From Streptomyces zaomyceticus (GTDB taxonomy: Bacteria > Actinomycetota > Actinomycetes > Streptomycetales > Streptomycetaceae), in the NCBI RefSeq assembly GCF_014656215.1, contig NZ_BNBZ01000007.1, forward strand, positions 62,001 to 126,000: DNA of 64,000 nt, written 5' to 3'. Position numbers and translations under genes: made by a program. The notes under the pieces were generated by a model. That model had not been told where the DNA came from, ran no database searches, and worked only from the letters and a program-made list of their open reading frames with translations. Positions 29,175-42,089 of the stretch are shown one piece after another. Positions within the stretch are counted from its first letter, which is position 1. Each line of letters opens with the position of its first letter.

Positions 29175-30293
29175 ATGGCACTCGACACGCCCTACCGGGC
29201 CATCTTCTGCGACCTCGTGAGCGACACGACCCTCGACATCCTGCCGCTGCGGGACGTCTCGTTCGAGGACTACATCGGCCGGGCCGGCTCCCTGTCCGGC
29301 ACGGTCCCCGTCCCCGACCGGGCCATCGCCGAGCGGGCCCACAAGATCAAGCCGGGCCGCACCACGGTCTACCTGGAACGCGGCGGGGACCTGTGGTGGG
29401 GCGGCATCGTCTGGACCACCAACCTGCAGTCCAGCGACCGAGGCGTGGTGACCCTGGGCATTCAGGCCTCCACCTTCGACTCCTACGCGGGCCGGCGGCG
29501 CATCCGCACGGACCGGTTCGAGACCCGGTTCGTCGACCCGCCGGCCGACCAGTTCACCATCGCCCGCGCCCTCTGGTCGGACCTGTCGGACGGCCTGGGC
29601 ATGAGCAGGATCGACGTCGGCGACGAGACGGAGGAGTCCGGCGTGCCGCGGACGGCCTCCTGGCGGTCCGGCGACGAGACCGTCTACCAGGAGGCGCTCG
29701 ACCAGCTCGGCGCCCAGGAGAACGGCTTCGAGTACCAGATCCTCGTCTACCGCGACCCGGGCGACGGCGGGCGGATCCGCCAGCTCCGGCTCGGCTCGCC
29801 CAAGATCCGTACCGGCGCCACCGACATGATCTTCGACCGGCCCGGCACGATCCTGTCGTACTCCCTTCCGGACGACGCCACCCGCGGCGGCACCGTGGCC
29901 CTGGCCCGCGGCGCCTCGACCAACAGCAACGCCGGCACCGAGTCCCGGCCGACCGTGTCCGACCCCAAGACACCGACGAAGCCGCTCCCGGACCTCTGGC
30001 CGCAGCTCGACCTGTCCTCGGACCACAACGACGTCAGCGACAGGGCCACGCTGAACTCGCTCGCCCAGGCCGCCGTCGACGAGGCCTCGGGCCATGTGCA
30101 GATCCCCGAGATCAGCATCCGGCTCGGCGGGATCGTCCCCCCGGCGCTCCTCGGCCGCACCGCCCGCGTCCGCATCACCGACGAATGGCACCCGACGGGC
30201 CTCGACGCCCGCTACCGCATCGTCGGCGTCAAGGTCCGGCCGGCCGAGCGAGGCCGACCCGACACCGCCGAACTCGCCCTTGAGGAGGCCTGA
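29175..30293 (+). CDS. Tail hub / minor tail protein (Gp37-like)
   Basis: A 372-residue protein starting MALDTPYRAIFCDLVSDTTL after GGGAGG. The motifs LPLRDVSFEDYIGRAGSLSG, VYLERGGDLWWGGIVWTTN, ASTFDSYAGRRRIR and the C-terminal RVRITDEWHPTGLDARYRIV correspond to siphovirus Gp37-like/Tal hub proteins of actinophages, which form the tail tip and often lead the fibres. No peptidase or lysozyme domain is evident. It lies after, rather than before, the fibre genes, which is unusual. The stop overlaps the next ATG. Confidence 0.75.
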   Translation: MALDTPYRAIFCDLVSDTTLDILPLRDVSFEDYIGRAGSLSGTVPVPDRAIAERAHKIKPGRTTVYLERGGDLWWGGIVWTTNLQSSDRGVVTLGIQASTFDSYAGRRRIRTDRFETRFVDPPADQFTIARALWSDLSDGLGMSRIDVGDETEESGVPRTASWRSGDETVYQEALDQLGAQENGFEYQILVYRDPGDGGRIRQLRLGSPKIRTGATDMIFDRPGTILSYSLPDDATRGGTVALARGASTNSNAGTESRPTVSDPKTPTKPLPDLWPQLDLSSDHNDVSDRATLNSLAQAAVDEASGHVQIPEISIRLGGIVPPALLGRTARVRITDEWHPTGLDARYRIVGVKVRPAERGRPDTAELALEEA

Positions 30294-30874
30294 TGGCCCT
30301 GCTGCCCGAGGACATCATCGACCGCCTGATCCAGATGGAGCGCCGCATCCAGGCCCTGTCCACCGCGGTCAACACCCGTCCGCCCCTCAACGAGATCCGG
30401 CCCGTCCCGACCGCCTCCACCCCCACCCCGGCCAAGCCGGTCCTGCGGATCTTCGACGGCTACAGCCACGAGGTGTTCGCCGACGACATCACGACCGGTG
30501 GCCTCGCCAGGCCGTGGCTGCAGCTGATGCCTCCGGTGGACCACCTGAAGGAGGCGAAGTGGCCGTCCACCACGAGCACGTCCTTCACCCCCATCGCCCA
30601 GTCCTTCAATCCGGTCTGGCAGCCCAAGATGCGACTGGCGATGTACACGAAGGTGTCCAGCGGGGCGACCGGTCAGGTGAAGGTCATGGTCGACGGCCAG
30701 CAGTTCGGCCCCACCGTCACCGCGGGCCAGACCTTCGACCACACCGGTCTGCTGCCGGGCGGTGTGGCGACCAAGTTCGGCAAGGTCATGACCGTCGAGA
30801 TCCACGCCGTGGTCACCAGCGCGAGCGGCACGGTGTACGCCCAGCCCGTCAGCATGTACGGCACCCAGTCCTGA
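30293..30874 (+). CDS. Hypothetical minor tail protein
   Basis: A 193-residue protein coupled to the hub gene (TGATGG). The N-terminal helix (LPEDIIDRLIQMERRIQALS) is followed by a Pro/Thr linker and a beta-rich C-terminal domain (AMYTKVSSGATGQVKVMVDG; MTVEIHAVVTSASGTVYA). The architecture of helix plus beta tip suits a small fibre or tail-tip accessory protein. No family is recognised. Confidence 0.65.
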   Translation: MALLPEDIIDRLIQMERRIQALSTAVNTRPPLNEIRPVPTASTPTPAKPVLRIFDGYSHEVFADDITTGGLARPWLQLMPPVDHLKEAKWPSTTSTSFTPIAQSFNPVWQPKMRLAMYTKVSSGATGQVKVMVDGQQFGPTVTAGQTFDHTGLLPGGVATKFGKVMTVEIHAVVTSASGTVYAQPVSMYGTQS

Positions 30875-30908
30875 CGACCCGCCCCGCGCGGCCCACGAGG
30901 AGCACACC

Positions 30909-31310
30909 ATGAACATCGACCCCACCCAGCCCTGGGGCGTGGTCATCGACTACGCCGGGCGCGCCTCCGTCGACGAGAACGGCCACACCCTCTCCGTACG
31001 CGTCTACGACAACGGCCTCGGCCACTACCTGGAGCGGGACCCGATCACCGGCGAGTACCCGTCGGTGCACGTCAGCGCGGAGTTCGCCAGGGCCGGCGCG
31101 GGTGACGCCACCCTGCGCGGCTTCGGCCTGGCGGTCGTCGAGGCGAAGGACGGCGTCCCCGCCGTGCCCGACCCGACCGCCGTCCAGCGGGCCGTCGCCG
31201 CCGCGCTCGCCGACTTCGAGAACCGCCGGGCGTCCTACGCCTCGCTCTGCGCCACCTGGGCCCCGCCCCCGGAGCCCGAGCCGGCACCGGAGCCCACGCC
31301 CGCCCCGTAG
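30909..31310 (+). CDS. Hypothetical tail-module protein
   Basis: A 133-residue protein starting MNIDPTQPWGVVIDYAGRAS after GAGGAG. A beta-rich first part (HTLSVRVYDNGLGHYLERD) is followed by a helix (AVQRAVAAALADFENRRAS) and a Pro/Glu tail. Similar small proteins sit near tail fibres in Streptomyces phages, but I assign no function. A terminator follows, closing the structural gene block. Confidence 0.6.
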   Translation: MNIDPTQPWGVVIDYAGRASVDENGHTLSVRVYDNGLGHYLERDPITGEYPSVHVSAEFARAGAGDATLRGFGLAVVEAKDGVPAVPDPTAVQRAVAAALADFENRRASYASLCATWAPPPEPEPAPEPTPAP

Positions 31311-31353
31311 CCCCGGCACCGGGGAGACCGCTCCCCCGCCCACCCCGTACGCC

Positions 31354-31378
31354 GCCCGCCCTCCGTGCGGGCCTTTTT
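31354..31378 (+). terminator. Intrinsic terminator between tail genes and lysis cassette
   Basis: GCCCGC / GCGGGC stem with a 7-nt loop followed by CTTTTT; it separates structural genes from the amidase. Confidence 0.85.
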
Positions 31379-31397
31379 CATGTCCGGAGGACACCAG

Positions 31398-32309
31398 ATG
31401 GCCACTCCCCTCTCCGCGGACCGGCTCGTCGCCGCGCTCCGCGCCGAAGGCGTCACCGTCGTCGAACACCCCGGCTGGCGCTCCCGCAACCGCAACCACA
31501 CCGGCGCCTGGGGCCCGGTCACCGGCGTGATGATCCACCACACCGTCAGTACCGGCACCGCCTCCTCCGTCGAGCTCTGCTTCAACGGCTACGAGGGCCT
31601 GCCGGGCCCGCTCTGCCACGGCGTCATCGCCAAGGACGGCTCCGTCCACCTCGTCGGCAACGGCCGCGCCAACCACGCCGGCGGCGGCGACCCGTCCGTC
31701 CTCCAGGCCGTGATCACCGAGACGTACGGGGACCGGCCGCCGGCCCCGCGCGTCCACCAGGGCAGCCCCGGCGCCGTCGACGGGAACTCCCGCTTCTACG
31801 GCTTCGAGTGCGTCAACCTCGGCAACGGCACCGACCCGTGGCCGGCCGAACAGCTCGACGCGATCGAGCGGGTCTCCGCCGCCCTGTGCCGGGCCCACGG
31901 CTGGGGCGCCAAGTCCGTCATCGGCCACCTGGAGTGGTCCGACTGGAAGAGCGACCCCAAGGGTTTCGGCATGCCGACCCTCCGCGGAAGGATCCAGACC
32001 CGGCTGGGCAAGGCCCCCGCCAAGAACACCGCCGGCAGTGGCAAGCCGGCCCCGCCCCGTCTCCAGCCGTTCCCGGGCACCTCGTTCTTCCGCAAGGAGA
32101 CGAGCTCCCCGGTCATCACGGCCATGGGCCGCCGTCTCGTCGCCGAGGGCTGCTCCGCGTACACCGTCGGCCCGGGCCCCCGCTGGGGGGAGGCCGACCG
32201 GCTCAGCTACGCGAAGTGGCAGCGCAAGCTCGGCTTCCGCGGCTCCGACGCCGACGGCGTCCCCGGTGCCGCGTCGTGGAGCGCGCTCAAGGTCCCGCAC
32301 ACGAAGTGA
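31398..32309 (+). CDS. N-acetylmuramoyl-L-alanine amidase (endolysin-type) with C-terminal peptidoglycan-binding-like domain
   Basis: A 303-residue protein. The Amidase_2 domain has the zinc and catalytic residues in VMIHHTVSTGT (His47/48), GRANHAGGG and KSVIGHLEWSDWKSDPKG. It cleaves the MurNAc-L-Ala bond. A linker (AKNTAGSGKPAPPRLQ) leads to a C-terminal domain of the actinophage endolysin type (VITAMGRRLVAEGCSAYTVG; LSYAKWQRKLGFRGSDADGV) that resembles a peptidoglycan-binding fold. No signal peptide is present, so export depends on the holin. The ATG at 31398 is favoured by GGAGG. Confidence 0.88.
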   Translation: MATPLSADRLVAALRAEGVTVVEHPGWRSRNRNHTGAWGPVTGVMIHHTVSTGTASSVELCFNGYEGLPGPLCHGVIAKDGSVHLVGNGRANHAGGGDPSVLQAVITETYGDRPPAPRVHQGSPGAVDGNSRFYGFECVNLGNGTDPWPAEQLDAIERVSAALCRAHGWGAKSVIGHLEWSDWKSDPKGFGMPTLRGRIQTRLGKAPAKNTAGSGKPAPPRLQPFPGTSFFRKETSSPVITAMGRRLVAEGCSAYTVGPGPRWGEADRLSYAKWQRKLGFRGSDADGVPGAASWSALKVPHTK

Positions 32310-32313
32310 CCGA

Positions 32314-32349
32314 AGGGGCCCGGGCCCGTAACCCGCCTCGGGCCCGGGC
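32314..32349. other. Strong hairpin between amidase and holin genes
   Basis: A perfect 13-bp stem, GGGCCCGGGCCCG / CGGGCCCGGGCCC, with a 10-nt loop. No T-tract follows, so it may stabilise the mRNA or attenuate holin expression rather than fully terminate. Confidence 0.5.
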
Positions 32350-32387
32350 CCGTACCCCACACCCCCCGCAGGAAGGGAGAAGTTCCG

Positions 32388-32627
32388 ATGTCCGATGCCG
32401 CCAAGCGCACGGCCCGCACCGTCCTCCAGTCCGCCGTCGGCATCGCCGTCGTGCTCCCCGCGATCGTCGACGCCTCCGGCCTCCCCGAGACCCTCCCCTG
32501 GGTCGCCGGAGCCCTGGCCGTCGCCGGCGGTCTCACCCGGGTGATGGCCCTCGACGCGGTGCAGAACCTGCTGCCGTCCTGGCTCCGCAGCACCCCGGCC
32601 GAAGGCGGCGCCGATGACCGATCCTGA
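32388..32627 (+). CDS. Holin-like membrane protein
   Basis: A 79-residue protein starting MSDAAKRTARTVLQSAVGIA. Two hydrophobic segments (VLQSAVGIAVVLPAIV and LPWVAGALAVAGGLTRVMAL) with a charged C-terminus match actinophage holins placed directly after the endolysin. It would permeabilise the membrane to release the amidase. Its end overlaps the next gene by 14 nt. Confidence 0.75.
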   Translation: MSDAAKRTARTVLQSAVGIAVVLPAIVDASGLPETLPWVAGALAVAGGLTRVMALDAVQNLLPSWLRSTPAEGGADDRS

Positions 32628-32877
32628 TCCGAACGACCCCGTGGCCGTCGCCCTCGAACTGGAACGGCTGCGCGGCACCCTGGAGGCGGGCTTCGCCCGG
32701 GTCGACGGCTCGCTCGCGCTGCTCGTGCAGCGCAGCGACCAGACCGACAAGCAGCTCGCCGACCACGAGGCCCGCCTCGACGCGCTGGAACGCGCCCGCT
32801 GGCCGCTGACCAGCATCGCCGCACTGGCCGCGAGCGCCGGCGTGCTCGTCGCGGTCTGGGAACTGGCCGCCCGCTGA
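32614..32877 (+). CDS. Coiled-coil protein with C-terminal membrane anchor (lysis partner?)
   Basis: An 87-residue protein starting MTDPDPNDPVAVALELERLR. A coiled-coil (EAGFARVDGSLALLVQRSDQ; KQLADHEARLDALERA) is followed by one C-terminal hydrophobic segment (LTSIAALAASAGVLVAVWEL). The layout resembles small XhlA-like or second-holin proteins of Gram-positive phages. It overlaps the holin gene and so is translated with it. Function is inferred from position only. Confidence 0.65.
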   Translation: MTDPDPNDPVAVALELERLRGTLEAGFARVDGSLALLVQRSDQTDKQLADHEARLDALERARWPLTSIAALAASAGVLVAVWELAAR

Positions 32878-32892
32878 CGACGGCCGGACACG

Positions 32893-32931
32893 CCGAAGGG
32901 CGGCCACCCCATCGGGGTGACCGCCCTTCGG
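32893..32931. terminator. Bidirectional terminator between lysis cassette and rpoC
   Basis: CCGAAGGGCGG / CCGCCCTTCGG with an inner CACCCC / GGGGTG stem and one internal mismatch. It serves the plus-strand island and the minus-strand rpoBC operon. Confidence 0.9.
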
Positions 32932-32944
32932 TCAAGCGACTCGC

Positions 32945-36844
<3,900 letters not shown>

Positions 36845-36953
36845 TATGCGTCAATCCCTCTCAGGGTTGTAAGGCTTAGGGGTCTGATACGGGGGTCCTG
36901 GGGCCGGCCGGGGACTCAGCGGTGAAATCGCCGAGCCCCCGACCGAACTCCCG

Positions 36954-39900
36954 TCAGACCTCTTCGACGCTGCTCGGCTCGCGCCGGGACAGGTCGATGC
37001 CGAGCTCCTCCGCTGCGCGGAAGACGTCCTCGTCGGTGTCGCGCATCTCGATGGACATGCCGTCCGAGGACAGCACCTCCACGTTGAGGCACAGGGACTG
37101 CATCTCCTTGATGAGCACCTTGAAGGACTCGGGGATGCCGGGCTCAGGGATGTTCTCGCCCTTGACGATGGCCTCGTAGACCTTCACGCGGCCGGTCACG
37201 TCGTCGGACTTGATCGTCAGCAGCTCCTGGAGGGCGTACGCGGCGCCGTATGCCTCCAGCGCCCACACCTCCATCTCACCGAAGCGCTGGCCACCGAACT
37301 GGGCCTTACCACCCAGCGGCTGCTGGGTGATCATCGAGTACGGGCCGGTCGAACGCGCGTGGAGCTTGTCGTCGACCAGGTGGTGCAGCTTGAGGATGTA
37401 CATGTACCCGACGGAGATCGGGTCCGGGAACGGCTCGCCGGAGCGGCCGTCGAACAGCCTCGCCTTACCGGTCGGGAGCACCATGCGCTCGCCGTCGCGG
37501 TTCGGGATGGTGTGGTTCAGCAGACCCGCGAGCTCGTCCTCACGCGCACCGTCGAAGACGGGGGTGGCGACGTTGGTGCCCGGGGCGACCTGGTCGGCGC
37601 CGATGGCCTGGAGGCGCTGCGCCCACTCGTCCGCGAGACCGGAGACGTCCCAGCCGCGGCTGGCGAGCCAGCCGAGGTGGATCTCCAGGACCTGTCCCGG
37701 GTTCATTCGGGACGGGACACCCAGCGGGTTGAGGATGATGTCGACCGGGGTGCCGTCCTCCAGGAACGGCATGTCCTCGATCGGCAGGATCTTCGAGATG
37801 ACGCCCTTGTTGCCGTGACGGCCGGCGAGCTTGTCACCATCGGTGATCTTGCGCTTCTGGGCGACGTAGACGCGGACCAGCTGGTTCACGCCCGGGGGAA
37901 GCTCGTCGCCCTCCTCGCGGTCGAAGACGCGCACGCCGATGATCTTGCCGATCTCGCCGTGCGGCACCTTCAGCGAGGTGTCACGGACCTCACGCGCCTT
38001 CTCACCGAAGATCGCGCGGAGCAGACGCTCCTCCGGGGTCAGCTCGGTCTCACCCTTGGGCGTGACCTTGCCGACGAGGATGTCGCCGGCGACGACCTCG
38101 GCACCGATACGGATGATGCCGCGCTCGTCGAGGTCCGCGAGGACCTCCTCGGAGACGTTCGGGATGTCCCGGGTGATCTCCTCCGGGCCGAGCTTGGTGT
38201 CACGGGCGTCGACCTCGTGCTCCTCGATGTGGATCGAGGAGAGGACGTCGTCCTGCACGAGGCGCTGCGACAGGATGATCGCGTCCTCGTAGTTGTGACC
38301 CTCCCACGGCATGAACGCCACGAGCAGGTTCTTGCCGAGCGCCATCTCGCCGTCTTCGGTGGCGGGACCGTCGGCGAGGACCTGGCCCTCGATGACGCGG
38401 TCGCCCTCGTCCACGACGACCTTCTGGTTCACAGAGGTGCCCTGGTTGGAGCGCGAGAACTTGTGCAGGCGGTACGTGATGTACGTGCCGTCGTCGTTGG
38501 CGACGGTGACGTAGTCCGCGGAGAGCTCCTGGACGACACCGTCCTTCTCGGCCTTGAGCACGTCGCCGGCGTCGGTGGCGCAGCGGTACTCCATGCCGGT
38601 GCCGACGAGCGGGGCCTCCGACTTAATCAGCGGCACCGCCTGACGCATCATGTTCGCGCCCATGAGGGCACGGTTGGCGTCGTCGTGCTCGAGGAACGGG
38701 ATCATGGCGGTCGCGACCGACACCATCTGGCGCGGCGAGACGTCCATGTAGTCGACCTCGGCCGGCAGGACGTAGTCGACCTCGCCGCCACGCTTACGCA
38801 CCAGAACGCGGTTCTCGGTGAGCTGCATGTCGTCGTTGAGCGCGGCGTTGGCCTGCGCGATGACGAAGCGGTCTTCCTCGTCGGCGGTGACGTAGTCGAC
38901 CTCGTCGGTGACCTGGCCGTCGACGACCTTGCGGTACGGCGTCTCGATGAAGCCGAACGCGTTGACGCGGCCGTACGAGGCGAGCGAACCGATCAGACCG
39001 ATGTTCGGGCCTTCGGGGGTCTCGATCGGGCACATGCGTCCGTAGTGGGACGGGTGCACGTCTCGGACCTCGAAGCCGGCCCGCTCACGGGACAGACCAC
39101 CGGGACCCAGCGCCGAGAGACGACGCTTGTGCGTCAGACCCGACAGCGGGTTGTTCTGGTCCATGAACTGCGACAGCTGGCTGGTGCCGAAGAACTCCTT
39201 GATGGAGGCGACGACCGGCCGGATGTTGATCAGGGTCTGCGGCGTGATCGCCTCGACGTCCTGGGTGGTCATGCGCTCACGCACGACGCGCTCCATACGA
39301 GCCAGACCCGTGCGGACCTGGTTCTGGATGAGCTCGCCGACGTTGCGCAGACGACGGTTGCCGAAGTGGTCGATGTCGTCGGTCTCGACGACGATCTCGT
39401 TGCCGTTCTCGCCGATCGTCTCGGTCTCGCCCGCGTGGAGCTTCACCAGGTACTTGATCGTGGCGATGACGTCGTCGGTGGTGAGCACGCCGGCGTCCAG
39501 CGGCTCGTCGGCGCCGAGCTTCTTGTTCACCTTGTAGCGGCCGACCTTCGCGAGGTCGTAGCGCTTCGGGTTGAAGTAGAGGTTCTCGAGCAGCGTCTGA
39601 GCGGCCTCGCGGGTCGGCGGCTCGCCCGGACGCAGCTTGCGGTAGATGTCGAGCAGCGCGTCGTCCTGGCCCTGGGTGTGGTCCTTCTCCAGGGTGGCGC
39701 GCATGGACTCGTACTCGCCGAACTCCTGGAGGATCTGCTCGGTGGTCCAGCCGAGAGCCTTGAGGAGGACGGTGACGGACTGCTTGCGCTTGCGGTCGAT
39801 GCGGACACCGACCAGGTCGCGCTTGTCGATCTCCATCTCCAGCCAGGCACCCCGGGACGGGATGATCTTGGCGGAGAAGATGTCCTTGTCGGACGTCTTG

Positions 39901-40436
39901 TCGATGGAGGAGTCGAAGTAGACACCCGGCGAACGGACCAGCTGCGACACCACGACACGCTCGGTGCCGTTGATGACGAAGGTGCCCTTGTTCGTCATGA
40001 GCGGGAAGTCGCCCATGAAGACCGTCTGGGACTTGATCTCGCCGGTCTCGTTGTTGGTGAACTCGGCGGTGACGAAGAGCGGGGCGCCGTACGTGAAGTC
40101 ACGGTCCTTGCACTCGTCGATCGAGTTCTTCGGCGGCTCGAAGCGGTGGTCGCGGAAGGTCAGCGACATCGACCCGGAGAAGTCCTCGATCGGGGAGATC
40201 TCCTCGAAGATCTCCTCCAGACCGGACTTCCTGGGGACGTCCTGTCCCGACTCGAGAGCAGCCTCGACGCGAGCCTTCCAGGCGGCGTTGCCGAGCAGCC
40301 AGTCGAAGCTCTCGGTCTGCAGCGCGAGGAGGTTCGGAACCTCGAGGGGCTCCCGGATCTTTGCAAAGGAGATGCGCAGCGGGGCGGTGCTTGCGCCGTT
40401 GTTCGTATTGGTCGAGGCGTTGCGCGAGGCGGCCAA
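36954..40436 (-). CDS. rpoB: DNA-directed RNA polymerase subunit beta
   Basis: A 1160-residue beta subunit. The start is a TTG at 40436 giving (M)[20 protein letters not shown], preceded by GGAAGGA; a longer in-frame ATG reading from 40523 runs back into leader sequence and is rejected. The rifampicin pocket [20 protein letters not shown], continuing [11 protein letters not shown], is wild type at the usual resistance positions. Downstream motifs [20 protein letters not shown] and [12 protein letters not shown] are intact. A good promoter lies 182 nt upstream. Confidence 0.99.
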   Translation of the reverse strand: MAASRNASTNTNNGASTAPLRISFAKIREPLEVPNLLALQTESFDWLLGNAAWKARVEAALESGQDVPRKSGLEEIFEEISPIEDFSGSMSLTFRDHRFEPPKNSIDECKDRDFTYGAPLFVTAEFTNNETGEIKSQTVFMGDFPLMTNKGTFVINGTERVVVSQLVRSPGVYFDSSIDKTSDKDIFSAKIIPSRGAWLEMEIDKRDLVGVRIDRKRKQSVTVLLKALGWTTEQILQEFGEYESMRATLEKDHTQGQDDALLDIYRKLRPGEPPTREAAQTLLENLYFNPKRYDLAKVGRYKVNKKLGADEPLDAGVLTTDDVIATIKYLVKLHAGETETIGENGNEIVVETDDIDHFGNRRLRNVGELIQNQVRTGLARMERVVRERMTTQDVEAITPQTLINIRPVVASIKEFFGTSQLSQFMDQNNPLSGLTHKRRLSALGPGGLSRERAGFEVRDVHPSHYGRMCPIETPEGPNIGLIGSLASYGRVNAFGFIETPYRKVVDGQVTDEVDYVTADEEDRFVIAQANAALNDDMQLTENRVLVRKRGGEVDYVLPAEVDYMDVSPRQMVSVATAMIPFLEHDDANRALMGANMMRQAVPLIKSEAPLVGTGMEYRCATDAGDVLKAEKDGVVQELSADYVTVANDDGTYITYRLHKFSRSNQGTSVNQKVVVDEGDRVIEGQVLADGPATEDGEMALGKNLLVAFMPWEGHNYEDAIILSQRLVQDDVLSSIHIEEHEVDARDTKLGPEEITRDIPNVSEEVLADLDERGIIRIGAEVVAGDILVGKVTPKGETELTPEERLLRAIFGEKAREVRDTSLKVPHGEIGKIIGVRVFDREEGDELPPGVNQLVRVYVAQKRKITDGDKLAGRHGNKGVISKILPIEDMPFLEDGTPVDIILNPLGVPSRMNPGQVLEIHLGWLASRGWDVSGLADEWAQRLQAIGADQVAPGTNVATPVFDGAREDELAGLLNHTIPNRDGERMVLPTGKARLFDGRSGEPFPDPISVGYMYILKLHHLVDDKLHARSTGPYSMITQQPLGGKAQFGGQRFGEMEVWALEAYGAAYALQELLTIKSDDVTGRVKVYEAIVKGENIPEPGIPESFKVLIKEMQSLCLNVEVLSSDGMSIEMRDTDEDVFRAAEELGIDLSRREPSSVEEV

Positions 40437-40895
40437 GAGGGGGTCCTTCCGAGGGCTCGGACTCACTACGCGCGTACCGGTCCCCTGCAGCGCTTCACGG
40501 CAGACTTTTCCTGAGATGACCAAAAGGCCAGATCAGACGGGGTCGGTCCACGAAGCGGATGCGAAGGTATGCCCCTGGTGACGGGCAGGGGGCAGCTAAC
40601 AGGCAGCGCAAAGGGTCAGTGTAGCCACTTGGCTCACTGATGTCCAGGGCGAATAATTCGCGACCCTCGTTGCTCTCAACTCCGCGGTACCTCGCGCCGT
40701 GCGGCGCACCTCGATACTGCCCGTTCAGTCGTCGATCCATGCCTCGGAAACGGATCGTTGTGACGACGCGTCCTGAGAATTGCGCGCTGCGTGCGGTTCG
40801 TCAAGGCCCCCCGGTCTGCGGGGCGCACGGCGAAGATCACCATACTCCGCTTCCGGCGGCCCTCGGGCCCCCCGCCACGCCCTTCCCGGGGAACG
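40437..40895 (-). other. rpoB leader and promoter region
   Basis: This 459-nt stretch between rpoB and the rplL terminator holds the rpoB promoter and a leader of roughly 180 nt. No gene is seen. Confidence 0.6.
40618..40646 (-). promoter_or_regulatory. Putative principal-sigma promoter of rpoBC
   Basis: On the minus strand TGGACA (40646-40641), a 17-nt spacer and TACACT (40623-40618). Both hexamers are close to the HrdB consensus. The implied start gives a leader of about 175 nt before the rpoB TTG. Confidence 0.75.
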
Positions 40896-40933
40896 CCGAA
40901 AGGCGACCACCCACATGGGTGATCGCCTTTCGG
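40896..40933 (-). terminator. Terminator of rplJ-rplL
   Basis: CCGAAAGGCGA / TCGCCTTTCGG with an inner CACCC / GGGTG stem. It closely resembles the hairpin after rpoC. Confidence 0.88.
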
Positions 40934-40985
40934 TGCCCTCGCGTTACACGGGGGCGGGAGTCAGCTTCAGCGACTCGAAACGGTC

Positions 40986-41369
40986 TTACTTGACCGTGAC
41001 GGAGGCGCCGGCGGCCTTGAGGGACTCGGCAGCCTTCTCGGCGGCCTCCTTCGCGACCTTCTCGAGGACCGGCTTCGGGGTGCCGTCGACGAGGTCCTTG
41101 GCCTCCTTGAGGCCCAGGGAGGTGAGCTCGCGCACGACCTTGATGACCTGGATCTTCTTGTCGCCGGCACCCTCGAGGATGACGTCGAACTCGTCCTGCT
41201 CGGCCTCGGCCTCGGCGGCCGGGCCACCGGCGGCGGGGCCGGCAACGGCGACGGCCGCGGCGGCGGTGACGTCGAACTTCTCCTCGAAGGCCTTCACGAA
41301 CTCGGAGAGCTCGATGAGGGTCATCTCCTCGAACTGGGCGAGGAGGTCGTCCTGAGAGAGCTTCGCCAT
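40986..41369 (-). CDS. rplL: 50S ribosomal protein L7/L12
   Basis: A 127-residue protein starting [20 protein letters not shown], with an Ala/Gly/Glu-rich hinge and the C-terminal domain [20 protein letters not shown] then [19 protein letters not shown] that recruits elongation factors. Multiple copies bind L10 to form the stalk. The ATG at 41369 is chosen over one six codons upstream by family start. It lies downstream of rplJ in a two-gene operon. Confidence 0.98.
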   Translation of the reverse strand: MAKLSQDDLLAQFEEMTLIELSEFVKAFEEKFDVTAAAAVAVAGPAAGGPAAEAEAEQDEFDVILEGAGDKKIQVIKVVRELTSLGLKEAKDLVDGTPKPVLEKVAKEAAEKAAESLKAAGASVTVK

Positions 41370-41478
41370 GATGGGCGATCCTTCCACTAATTCGGCAAGT
41401 GCCGGATGTATAGAGAGGCGGGCGTTACGGCCCGCTACGACCTGCGCCTAGGCGGCGCAGATCATGACGCGAGCCGAA

Positions 41479-42006
41479 TTACTCGGCACCGCCCTCGGCG
41501 AGCTTGACGCGAAGCGCCTCCGCGGTGCGGACGAACTTCGACGGCAGCGCCTGGAAGAGCGAGGCAGCCTGAGACTGCTTGCCCTTGAACGCGCCGGCCA
41601 GCTTGCTGAGCAGAACCTCGCGGGACTCGAGGTCCGCGAGCTTCTTGATCTCATCGGCGGAGAGCGCCTTACCATCAAGGACACCGCCCTTGATGATGAG
41701 GTTCGGGTTGTCCTTGGCGAAGTCACGCAGGCTCTTCGCCGACTCCACCGGGTCACCGGTGATGAAGGCGACCGCGGTCGGACCAGCGAAGTGCTCGTCC
41801 AGCGCGGTGATCCCGGCCTGGTTGGCCGCAATCTTGGTCAGCGTGTTCTTCACCACGGCGTACTGGGCGTTCTCACCGAGCGAACGACGCAGCGTCTTGA
41901 GCTGCGCGACGGTGAGACCCCGGTACTCGGTCAGCACGGCGGCGTTCGAGCTGCGGAACTGGTCCTCAAGCTCGGCTACCGCGGCAGCCTTGTCGGGCCT
42001 TGCCAT
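41479..42006 (-). CDS. rplJ: 50S ribosomal protein L10
   Basis: A 175-residue L10 starting [20 protein letters not shown], with [18 protein letters not shown] and [16 protein letters not shown] in the rRNA-binding part and the long C-terminal helix that carries L7/L12 dimers. A GGAAGGAGG ribosome binding site precedes the ATG. In known systems the L10(L12)4 complex binds its own leader; a terminator-like hairpin in the leader here fits attenuation. Confidence 0.97.
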   Translation of the reverse strand: MARPDKAAAVAELEDQFRSSNAAVLTEYRGLTVAQLKTLRRSLGENAQYAVVKNTLTKIAANQAGITALDEHFAGPTAVAFITGDPVESAKSLRDFAKDNPNLIIKGGVLDGKALSADEIKKLADLESREVLLSKLAGAFKGKQSQAASLFQALPSKFVRTAEALRVKLAEGGAE

Positions 42007-42049
42007 AGAGCGTCGGCCTCCTTCCGGGTGATGAGGACCGCTCAGAAGG

Positions 42050-42089
42050 GACTGACAAAACAAAACGCCCCGGCGCAGGCGCTCGGGGC
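42050..42089 (-). promoter_or_regulatory. Attenuator-like hairpin in rplJ leader
   Basis: On the minus strand GCCCCG-N11-CGGGGC is followed by GTTTTGTTTTG, an intrinsic-terminator layout, ending about 45 nt before the rplJ start. It sits downstream of the lipoprotein gene, so it may instead terminate that transcript, but its place inside the rplJ leader suggests L10-dependent attenuation. Confidence 0.6.

Larger units (their letters stand above)
14337..32931. mobile_element. Tail-only phage-derived island (putative F-type tailocin) between rpsL and rpoC
   Basis: This 18.6-kb block interrupts the rpoC/rpsL neighbourhood. It contains a regulator module (14337-16377), tail genes in siphovirus order (17582-31310) and a lysis cassette (31398-32877). 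No terminase, portal, capsid, head-tail connector, integrase, replication gene, contractile sheath, baseplate wedge or AAA+ ATPase is present. Codon use and GC content match the host, so it looks long resident. Exact borders are not marked by visible direct repeats. The F-type tailocin interpretation is inference from gene content and order. Confidence 0.75.

Noticed and set aside
17582..32877. Contractile injection system (eCIS) or R-type tailocin
   Set aside because: No sheath, spike/VgrG-like, baseplate wedge or AAA+ ATPase gene; tube, chaperone and Dit genes are of siphovirus type.
17582..32877. Gene transfer agent
   Set aside because: A gene transfer agent needs capsid, portal and terminase functions, none of which are present here.
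14337..32931. Complete integrated prophage
   Set aside because: No integrase, terminase, portal, capsid, connector or replication genes and no flanking direct repeats were seen.
37359..40514. A very long open frame antisense to rpoB
   Set aside because: It mirrors the codon structure of rpoB, is Val/Leu/Asp/Arg-rich without any motif, and lies opposite a certain gene. Similar long antisense frames opposite rpoC (33299-36925), fusA (10798-13479) and the S10 operon (1640-3286) are rejected for the same reason; high GC makes them common.
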